Positions 31,363-37,416 of a stretch of 37,416 nt of DNA are shown here, one piece after another. The stretch lies in assembly GCA_015521115.1 (NCBI GenBank), contig WAOT01000017.1, positions 1-37,416 of the forward strand, given 5' to 3'. The position numbers and the translations under genes are program-made. The stretch comes from Desulfurococcales archaeon (GTDB lineage: Archaea; Thermoproteota; Thermoprotei_A; Sulfolobales; Acidilobaceae). The notes beneath the pieces are model-generated. The model saw only the letters and a list, made by a program, of their open reading frames with translations. It was not told where the DNA came from and made no database searches. Position 1 is the first letter of the stretch; each line of letters opens with the position of its first letter.

Positions 31363-32640
31363 ATGCATCATCTCCCTTTGAAGGGTTTTAGGTCTGCGTT
31401 CAAGGTTTTGATAGCCTTATTAATAATAATATACATGTTAAAAACCGTAATACCACCGCCAGTATCATACCTCTTCGGCTTCCTAGCCCAGGCCATCATA
31501 TCCTTCATGGTAATAGCCTTCATAGTGTTCATAGCCCTATACATAGGCTATACACTCCTCTCTGAAGCGGGTAGGGAGCTATCATCTGCCAAGTGGAGAT
31601 GGCGCGAGGAGATACGGAGGCGGGGAAGACTCCTATACGAGCAGAGGAGGACGTATAGACCCCGCATAGGCCATAGGCATCATAGAAGATCCAGCCCCCA
31701 GAGCCCAGGGCTTCGTAGGACAAGCTCTATCGCACCAAAACCGGTTGAGACTGAAGGGGTCTCCATGGGTGACACTAGCGGAGGTGCTGGCAGGGAGGAA
31801 GAGTTTCCATCGGCCCTGGCCTCGAGGTTCAAGCCCTTGCAGTTCATCGGGAGGGGAGGTTTCGCACGTGTATGGCTTGTAGAGTACCGTGGGGAGAGGT
31901 ATGCCCTCAAGATCCCAGTCCTCCCGAGGGAGGGTGGGGTTAGGGGTAAGATCCTGAGATCACTTACGAGGGAGGCAGTCCACTGGGAGGATCTCGGGAG
32001 CCACCCCAATATTGTAAGGCTCTACGAGTGGGGGCTCGAGCCCCTCCCATGGCTCCTCCTCGAGTACGTCGAGGGTCACAGAGAGGGTGGGAGGACTTAC
32101 AGGAGCCTTGCAGACCTACTGGCGTCGCGTGGAAGGCTACCACTCTGCACCTCCCTCCTCATAGCCCGTGACACGCTTTCAGCCCTGGAGCACGCTCATA
32201 GGAGGGAGATAGCCCACCTAGACGTTAAGCCCAGCAATATCCTACTAGTCCAGGGCCCAAGGGCTAAGCTGACAGACTGGGGTCTAAGCAGGGTGGCGTC
32301 GGGGGCTAGTAGTGTTAGCGGTGTTACACCAGCGTACATGGCACCGGAGCACACACCATTCTATTCCCGTGGGAAGGGTATCGGCTGGTGGACGGACATA
32401 TACCAGGCCGGCCTTGTACTATTCGAGATGCTCACAGGCCGGAACTACAACATGCTGATACAGGGGGGAGAAGACCCTGAAGAGGCATTAAAGGAAGCCC
32501 CTCACAGCCTGAAAGACCTATTGTGGAGGATGCTCTCGATAGACCCCAATAATAGGCCCAGCGCCCGCGACGCACTCACGGAGGTCAATAAACTGCTATC
32601 AGAGAGTTGCGGGGATCACGCCCCGACAATGCCATTATAA
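31363..32640 (+). CDS. Membrane-anchored Hanks-type serine/threonine protein kinase
   Basis: A 425-residue protein with two N-terminal membrane helices (about 12-30 and 35-62), a basic linker with His/Arg/Ser clusters (about 78-135), and a protein kinase domain (155-420). Kinase motifs: glycine loop GRGGFARV (163-170), ATP lysine 183 in ALKIP, catalytic loop HLDVKPSN (285-292, Asp287), metal-binding loop DWG (305-307) in place of DFG, and APE (327-329). The key residues are present, so it is probably active. The kinase faces the cytoplasm if the positive-inside rule is followed. The ATG at 31363 has GGGG/GAGGG just upstream. It is followed by the amidohydrolase on the same strand, 63 bases on, with no evident functional link. 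Confidence 0.88.
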   Translation: MHHLPLKGFRSAFKVLIALLIIIYMLKTVIPPPVSYLFGFLAQAIISFMVIAFIVFIALYIGYTLLSEAGRELSSAKWRWREEIRRRGRLLYEQRRTYRPRIGHRHHRRSSPQSPGLRRTSSIAPKPVETEGVSMGDTSGGAGREEEFPSALASRFKPLQFIGRGGFARVWLVEYRGERYALKIPVLPREGGVRGKILRSLTREAVHWEDLGSHPNIVRLYEWGLEPLPWLLLEYVEGHREGGRTYRSLADLLASRGRLPLCTSLLIARDTLSALEHAHRREIAHLDVKPSNILLVQGPRAKLTDWGLSRVASGASSVSGVTPAYMAPEHTPFYSRGKGIGWWTDIYQAGLVLFEMLTGRNYNMLIQGGEDPEEALKEAPHSLKDLLWRMLSIDPNNRPSARDALTEVNKLLSESCGDHAPTMPL

Positions 32641-32703
32641 GATAAGGGGTTAAGGGTTTAGGGATCCCTAGCCCCACCTCCTTTAGCCTCGGTGGAATGT
32701 ATC

Positions 32704-34176
32704 GTGGCCTCATTCATTGTTAGGGCGGTTGAAGTCCTCTCCCACAGTCTCGAGCCCCTGGGGGACTCGGTCTTAGTGGATAACGGGGTCATAGTGAGGG
32801 TCGGCCGCGGGCTATCCCGAGGATATGCGGGAGAGGTCGTGGTGGACGGCTATGTGACACCCGCTTTTGTCGACGCTCACCTCCACCTCACGGGCATCGG
32901 CCTCTCAAGCATGGGGGTAGACTTGAGGGGGGCGAGGAGTGCTGAGGAGGTCGCTCTCATGATCTCCAAGGCGAGGGGGCCGATAGCGTATGGTAGGGGC
33001 TGGGATCAGGAGCTCTTCGAAAACCCAGAGGATCTCCCCACTAGGAGCCTCCTAGACAAGGTGGTGCCAGACAGGCCTGCCGTAGCCGTTAGAGTGTGCG
33101 GCCACATGGCCGTTGCTAACTCCCTCGCACTCAGGGAGAGCGGTGTCTCCACTAGGTACCCCGGGCTCGTCGACACTGAGAAGGGCATAGTCTATGAGGA
33201 CGCGGTTGAGGCCCTCATCAACCTCATCCTCACTCGGATAGACGTGGGGGCACTGGTCAAGAAAGCCCTGAAACTGTTAGTAGAGAACGGGATAGCCGGT
33301 GCTTCCAGTATGGCGTGCACGCCCTCGGAGGCCAGAGCCCTTGCTGACCTATACAGGGGATCCGTCACCCCTCCCGGGCCCCCAAGGGTGGCCTGCTACC
33401 CCGAGCCCAAGCACCTTGGGGAGGCCCTCAAAGCCCTCGCAGACTCCATGTACGTGGGCGTGGTTGGGATCAAACTATTCGCAGACGGCAGCCTAGGTGC
33501 GAGGACAGCACGCCTCTCAGCACCCTACAGCGACAGCCCCGGCACGAAAGGCCTCCTACTATTGGATGCCAACAAGATAGTCGAGGAAGCCCGCAGACAC
33601 CTAGCCAATAGCCTAAGAGTTGCGGTTCACGCCATCGGGGATGAGGCCCTAGACCACGTTATCAAGGCCTACCATACGCTAGGAGTGGGAGACAAGGGGA
33701 GGGTTGAGCATGCAAGCATAGTGAGGCCAGACCAGGTAGCGCAACTCTCTAGCCTCCAGGCACACGTAGTGGTGCAACCACACTTCAGGGTATCAGACTG
33801 GTGGATAGGCAAGCGCCTAGGCCCAGAGAGGCTGGGATGGGCATACCCCTTCAAGACCATCAAACAAGCGGGGATAAGGCTGGCCTTCTCAACAGACGCC
33901 CCAGTAGAGCCCCTCGACCCCCTAGAGACCATAAGAGCAGCAGAATCCCAATGCGACACACCCGCATGCCGCCCCGAGGAGGCCCTGAGCAGGAAAGATT
34001 CGTTCGAATCATACACCCACCACGCAGCCCAAGCCTCAGGAGGCCCCGTTGCGGTGCTGGGGAGAATAGGATCAGGGCACCCGGCACTCCTCATACAATT
34101 CCCAGACGACCCCCGCAGCCGACCCCTCGCAAGGCCCACCTGGATCCCCAGAGCTTCACCACAGCTCAACACCTAG
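32704..34176 (+). CDS. YtcJ-like metal-dependent amidohydrolase
   Basis: A protein of about 490 residues of the amidohydrolase superfamily, cleaving C-N or related bonds with a TIM-barrel metal centre. Motifs: DAHLHLTG (first metal His pair, about 57-64), GIKLFADGSLGARTA, VHAIGDEALD, RVEHASIV and FSTDAPVEPLDP (late Asp), matching the YtcJ/Exo1 branch. The substrate is unknown; relatives act on N-acyl compounds. GTG at 32704 is chosen because GGTGG lies 8 bases upstream; GTG at 32692 is a longer frame with no better site. Its 3' end overlaps the convergent HerA-type gene by 11 bases. Confidence 0.85.
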   Translation: MASFIVRAVEVLSHSLEPLGDSVLVDNGVIVRVGRGLSRGYAGEVVVDGYVTPAFVDAHLHLTGIGLSSMGVDLRGARSAEEVALMISKARGPIAYGRGWDQELFENPEDLPTRSLLDKVVPDRPAVAVRVCGHMAVANSLALRESGVSTRYPGLVDTEKGIVYEDAVEALINLILTRIDVGALVKKALKLLVENGIAGASSMACTPSEARALADLYRGSVTPPGPPRVACYPEPKHLGEALKALADSMYVGVVGIKLFADGSLGARTARLSAPYSDSPGTKGLLLLDANKIVEEARRHLANSLRVAVHAIGDEALDHVIKAYHTLGVGDKGRVEHASIVRPDQVAQLSSLQAHVVVQPHFRVSDWWIGKRLGPERLGWAYPFKTIKQAGIRLAFSTDAPVEPLDPLETIRAAESQCDTPACRPEEALSRKDSFESYTHHAAQASGGPVAVLGRIGSGHPALLIQFPDDPRSRPLARPTWIPRASPQLNT

Positions 34177-35842
34177 AAGCTGTCCTAAGGGCTACGCCCA
34201 TGAGGCGGTAAAGGTTTACCACGACCACTCCTTTAAGCCCTACTAGTAGGCGTGGTGCCCTCTTCATGCACTTCCTAGTGACACAGACTACCACAACCCT
34301 ATCATAGATATCGAGCCTACCCCTAATTTTCTCTCTCGACATGTTGGTGCCTGTCTCAACTTCTACAGCGATCGTCTCCCCACAGCACTCTACGAGGAGG
34401 TCGGGGGCTTTCCTGTCACGTAGGATTGTGGGGTCACAGCCTGCTCTTAAATAAGTCTCATACGACTTCACAACACCATATTCGTGCTCGGGGGACGGGT
34501 TCATCCCAGGGATCTTTATCAGTTTAGGCGGCCTTCCCGGGCCTCCTGTATAAACTGATACTGTCTTCACGCGAGCGCTCTCAGAGAGATACTTTAGGGC
34601 TGTATAGAAGGTCTTACCGTCTAACCCTAGTGCAGCCCTCCTCTCCCTCACGGAAAGCCATGGTCTCTCCCTAACTGATTTAAGTATGAGCTCGGCCGCG
34701 GGAGGGATATTATGGGGCTCGGGAACCTGTACCTTTACCCGTGTGGGGATAGGGAGACCGTCTCTGATCATGATCGCTTCTCCCCTCTCTAGTGCCTTGA
34801 CCTCTTCTAATACAACTCCTCTCCCGACTAGAGACTGTAGGGGCGGGGAGTCTGTTGCTGGCAGGCGGAATATCGCATAGTTCCCTATGTAGTCTAAGTA
34901 GCGCCTATCTAATCCGGTGAAGCCGTGTACAACCATGACCATTCCTACACCCCTCTTCCTGTAGTGTGCAAGGTCTATGAGTAGTGGCGAGTCATAGAAG
35001 GGGCCCGGGCGGAGGTAGTGGTCGGCCTCCTCCAGCACTATGAGGTAGTCGGCCTTAGACTTTGAGGGGCTCCTAGCCATGACCTGGGCCCTCAGCCTAG
35101 CCATAGCCATTTCCGCAACAGTCCTGGCAATAAGTCTCGACCTCCTCGACAGGGGAGATAGGTCTATCACTATCCTCCTCCTAAGGGCATTCATAAGGTC
35201 ATCCGTATCCCTGGTTAAACTGGACAGGGGGCCGTCGAGGAGCAGGTCAAGCCTATATAGGACTGCCATGCTCGTCTGCTGCCTCACCTCTCCCTGGAGA
35301 CCTCTAAGCCCCTCTCTGAAGCAAGAGCTCCCTACAGCCTTCTTGTAAACGCAGCTCTTAACCGCAAATTTAATGGCGAAAGACATGGGCGCTGAGACCT
35401 CCCAGCCCATACCCTTAATATAATCGGTCAAGGTAGTAGACAAGGCGTGGACGTACTCTGACTCGTCCATACCTGGTGGGGGCCTCCATAGTGCGAGTGA
35501 CATTTTATCGGCTCTTAACAGATCCGCCCCTGCCAGCGAAGATAGAGGGGCATATTCTCCCTCATAGTCATAAACTATGAACCCTAATCCGAGACGGAGA
35601 GACTCGAGGAGGAGACCCTTGACAAGAGTTGTCTTCCCACTCCCAACTACACCAGCAATAAGTAAGTTCCTGGAGAGCTCCTCCGGTGTAAAGTAGTAGG
35701 GCTCTCCAAAAGAGGTATATCCCACTCTGAGTGCGGCGTCTGAGACGTCCCGGTCAACACGTGCAGGGGTGACGTCGTCCTGCCGTATACCCTCCGGGCA
35801 CCCGACATAGACGCACTCAAAAGCGTCACCCCTCAAACTCAT
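34166..35842 (-). CDS. HerA/DUF87-type ATPase fused to winged helix and nuclease-like domain
   Basis: A 558-residue protein with three parts. Residues 40-370 are a HerA/FtsK-like ATPase: Walker A GVVGSGKTT (64-72), Walker B YLIVLEEADH (266-275) with the catalytic Glu, and MVMVVHGFTG. Residues 380-445 look like a winged helix-turn-helix (VRERRAALGLDGKTFYTALKYLSES). Residues 455-540 resemble a PD-(D/E)XK nuclease fold: PDLLVE (480-485), then AVEVETG with E494 and E496 in place of the usual D/E-x-K. The terminal Lys of the motif is absent, so catalysis is unsure. The ATG overlaps the stop of the zinc-ribbon gene before it (ATGA), showing coupling. Probably a DNA translocase or a defence or mobile-element processing protein. 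Confidence 0.75.
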   Translation of the reverse strand: MSLRGDAFECVYVGCPEGIRQDDVTPARVDRDVSDAALRVGYTSFGEPYYFTPEELSRNLLIAGVVGSGKTTLVKGLLLESLRLGLGFIVYDYEGEYAPLSSLAGADLLRADKMSLALWRPPPGMDESEYVHALSTTLTDYIKGMGWEVSAPMSFAIKFAVKSCVYKKAVGSSCFREGLRGLQGEVRQQTSMAVLYRLDLLLDGPLSSLTRDTDDLMNALRRRIVIDLSPLSRRSRLIARTVAEMAMARLRAQVMARSPSKSKADYLIVLEEADHYLRPGPFYDSPLLIDLAHYRKRGVGMVMVVHGFTGLDRRYLDYIGNYAIFRLPATDSPPLQSLVGRGVVLEEVKALERGEAIMIRDGLPIPTRVKVQVPEPHNIPPAAELILKSVRERPWLSVRERRAALGLDGKTFYTALKYLSESARVKTVSVYTGGPGRPPKLIKIPGMNPSPEHEYGVVKSYETYLRAGCDPTILRDRKAPDLLVECCGETIAVEVETGTNMSREKIRGRLDIYDRVVVVCVTRKCMKRAPRLLVGLKGVVVVNLYRLMGVALRTASRC

Positions 35843-36327
35843 ATCACCCTGGGCACCAGGATCCTAATGGCCACAGAGCCCTCCCCTCTCGGTTGGCGCA
35901 CTACTAACTCCCTAGGCGGGTGTATACCGTGTTCTCCCTCTAGCACATCATTATATGTTTCATCTCTTTCTCCTCCCTCTACCTGCATACTACTGTCCGC
36001 CTGTGCTACCATACCGAAGTCCTCGCCACCATAGTAGGGCGTGGCCAGGCTACTACCGTCATTCCTGGGCCTATGCCTCAACCGATATAGGGTTAGAAAT
36101 TTTCTAACCCTCTTCTCTGCTGCAAGTACTAGGCTGGGGGGTATAGGGCTCTTGCAGTGTCGGCAGTAGCCTCCTTCAACAGGTGTTATTCGGAGACAGT
36201 TTGGGCACACAACTAGGCCTTCCGGTAGCTCGAGCTTAGTTGGTAGGGGGCTCTTGCAGTGATAGCAGACGCCTTTGTCCGTGGGTGTCATCCTGCCGCA
36301 GACTATACATTGTATATACCTGGCCAT
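35839..36327 (-). CDS. Double zinc-ribbon protein
   Basis: 162 residues with two near-identical zinc knuckles: C7/C10/C21/C24 and C41/C44/C55/C58, each ending in HCKSP. The rest is low-complexity and acidic (SSMQVEGGERDETYNDVLEGEHG), then a basic end. No catalytic motif. It probably binds nucleic acid or bridges proteins. GTG at 36333 is in frame, but ATG at 36327 has GGTGAG 5 bases upstream and is preferred. It sits between the second zinc-ribbon gene (39-base gap) and the HerA-type gene (4-base overlap), so it is likely an accessory or regulator of that ATPase. Confidence 0.75.
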   Translation of the reverse strand: MARYIQCIVCGRMTPTDKGVCYHCKSPLPTKLELPEGLVVCPNCLRITPVEGGYCRHCKSPIPPSLVLAAEKRVRKFLTLYRLRHRPRNDGSSLATPYYGGEDFGMVAQADSSMQVEGGERDETYNDVLEGEHGIHPPRELVVRQPRGEGSVAIRILVPRVI

Positions 36328-36366
36328 GCCCACTCACCACTGTATCCGTGCCCCTTTGCGGATCTA

Positions 36367-36981
36367 TTACACCCTAACGACCTTCGGCGGTTTCGTGTCG
36401 ACCTCATCGCTACCTTCTACATCGTTGGACTCGCGAGAGGAGAGTGTAACAGTTTCACTAGCGAGACTACTAACGACGATATCGTTTGTCTTATCAATAT
36501 TATATTTCTCGAAGTGATCTATGTCATCATAAACTAGAGTGCGGAAGGGCGTGTACTCTATTACTTCCTTCATAACAAGCCCCTGGTGAGGCCAATTTAT
36601 GAGCTGCTCGATCCCTTTATCCTCGGGCCTAGCCACCTTAATGTCAATCCCCTTAATCTCCCTCTTATTAGTGTCGAATTTAATCCCTACAAATGCATAA
36701 AACAGGTTTCCACACACAGGACACTTAAGAGGGTTCGCCAGGTGGGTCTCCCTGAACCTAACATTAGGGACATGCCTAACCCCGTCAGCCTCAAACATCT
36801 CAGGATCAACGTCCTCTGCAACCAGACCCAAGGTCTTAGCCCCGAGAATAGCACTACAATGAGGACACGTTAGATGCCGTATTATGACAATAGCTGCAAT
36901 CCTAGTAGTCAGCTTCCTCCGCCTCCCACTTAGAAACCGAAAAATAGACATTGAGGCCCTAGAAGCCCGGATCACAGCCAA
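36367..36981 (-). CDS. Zinc-ribbon protein, first gene of the HerA operon
   Basis: 204 residues with cysteine pairs CPHC (C39, C42) and CPVC (C87, C90) that would form one ribbon split by a beta-rich insert, preceded by a basic and weakly hydrophobic N-terminal region. A long acidic C-terminal tail (DKTNDIVVSSLASETVTLSSRESND) follows. TTG at 36981 has GGAGG 7 bases upstream and a TATA box near 37011-37018; ATG at 36951 has no ribosome-binding site. It leads a three-gene unit with the double zinc-ribbon protein and the HerA-type ATPase. Function unknown. Confidence 0.7.
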   Translation of the reverse strand: MAVIRASRASMSIFRFLSGRRRKLTTRIAAIVIIRHLTCPHCSAILGAKTLGLVAEDVDPEMFEADGVRHVPNVRFRETHLANPLKCPVCGNLFYAFVGIKFDTNKREIKGIDIKVARPEDKGIEQLINWPHQGLVMKEVIEYTPFRTLVYDDIDHFEKYNIDKTNDIVVSSLASETVTLSSRESNDVEGSDEVDTKPPKVVRV

Positions 36982-36993
36982 CTTTCAACCTCC

Positions 36994-37018
36994 AGAGGGT
37001 ACACCCTCTAACTATATA
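36994..37018 (-). promoter_or_regulatory. Promoter with palindromic operator for the HerA operon
   Basis: TATA-like CTATATAG (37011-37018) predicts transcription starting near 36988. Between it and the first gene lies AGAGGGT-AC-ACCCTCT (36994-37009), a 7-base inverted repeat with two central bases, overlapping the presumed start. A dimeric repressor bound here would block initiation. Both elements are seen; regulation is inferred. Confidence 0.5.
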
Positions 37019-37416
37019 GAGTGCAGACTAAGACCAAAGTCTGTTATATATAAAGGGGCTAAGTACCTCACACCAATATTAAAAATATGAAACCCGGATA
37101 TCATCCTCCCTCCACAAAAATGGACGCCATTTAAAAACCTAACGCCCCAACACCTCCACAAAACCAATTAACAAAACCCTGAACCCTCCACAAACACCAC
37201 CCACCCCCTCCACAAAACCTCTCCAAACCCCCAATCGAATTCCCCAAAAATGGCGGCCTGGAAAAGAGGTGATATCAGGAACCGCCCAAATCTAGACCTG
37301 GGTTTAAAGCATAGAATTCATCTATAACATCACTTTGTCCATCTTCCACCTATTCATTCTCTACCTCAGAATCTTAGGTGGAGAACGATATAACATGTAG
37401 CAGGTGTAGACATAAC
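37019..37416. other. Right-end non-coding stretch
   Basis: About 400 bases without a convincing gene. It contains AAATGG-ACG-CCATTT (about 37117-37131), a strongly G-poor segment (about 37132-37250), a TATA-like GGTTTAAAGC (about 37303-37312), and an imperfect hairpin TCTCTACCT/AGGTGGAGA near 37358-37385. The last 30 bases do not match a CRISPR repeat I know. A promoter for a gene beyond the window is possible. Confidence 0.4.
37109..37217 (+). repeat. Four copies of CCTCCACAAA in a G-depleted tract
   Basis: CCTCCACAAA(A) occurs at 37109, 37153, 37185 and 37207 with unequal spacing (44, 32, 22 bases). Read on minus each copy is TTTTGTGGAGG, an A/T-then-GGAGG element. The intervening plus strand is almost free of G. 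Not tandem and not CRISPR-like; the role is unknown. Confidence 0.55.

Noticed and set aside
37358-37416. Possible first repeat of a CRISPR array at the right edge
   Set aside because: One hairpin-forming stretch only, no second copy or spacer is visible, and it does not match a repeat I know. The window ends too soon to tell.
1-37416. tRNA or rRNA genes
   Set aside because: I looked for the T-loop GGTTCRAAT pattern and conserved rRNA segments on both strands and found none outside coding sequence.

Overview
The window looks like chromosomal DNA of a hyperthermophilic crenarchaeon, most likely of the Desulfurococcales/Pyrodictiaceae type. This rests on a CdvA gene beside an ESCRT-III homologue, A/T-rich archaeal TATA boxes about 25 bases upstream of start sites, GGTGA/GGAGG ribosome-binding sites, many TTG and GTG starts, several apparently leaderless genes, and heavy use of AGG/AGA and ATA codons. 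Genes are packed closely, with three tail-to-tail overlaps. I saw no rRNA, tRNA, IS element or confirmed CRISPR array. The genus is an inference.

Layout, left to right. Bases 1-440 are AT-rich and hold a partial gene and a decayed gene end. At 459-2028 a CdvB-type ESCRT-III gene and cdvA diverge from one shared TATA box. Next come a pilin-like secreted protein and a CPA2 cation/proton antiporter. A ubiquitin-like sulfur carrier (TtuB type) overlaps a TtuA-type tRNA 2-thiolation enzyme. An AidB-like acyl-CoA dehydrogenase, a membrane-anchored DOMON protein and three small or unknown proteins follow. At 9465-13426 lie a radical SAM/SPASM maturase and a complete tungstate-type ABC transporter (TupABC). 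At 13517 begins an archaeo-eukaryotic primase-like protein with a C-terminal PCNA-binding motif, then an unannotated 38-residue ORF between two RNA hairpins, and a 506-residue orphan protein.

From 16826 to 23313, all on the minus strand, are a GNAT/ABC-ATPase fusion, a DUF389 membrane protein, an SF2 helicase, a degenerate endonuclease IV-like TIM barrel and an unknown protein. The intergenic stretch 23314-23676 folds into what looks like a structured RNA. A hypothetical protein and a PaREP1-like protein follow, then a complete TAXI-type TRAP transporter operon (substrate-binding protein, DUF1850 protein, fused permease) and an aldo/keto reductase. Bases 30457-31362 hold an unannotated AbrB-like small gene, a G-rich structured stretch and a gene that appears to be frameshifted.

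The right part has a membrane-anchored Hanks-type protein kinase, a YtcJ-like amidohydrolase, and a three-gene minus-strand operon at 34166-36981: two zinc-ribbon proteins and a HerA-type ATPase fused to a winged helix and a PD-(D/E)XK-like domain. A perfect palindrome sits over the presumed transcription start of that operon. The last 300 bases have a strongly G-depleted plus strand with four copies of a 10-11 base repeat. The best candidates for something undescribed are the HerA-nuclease/zinc-ribbon operon, the PIP-box primase-like protein, the GNAT-ABC fusion, and the two structured intergenic regions.
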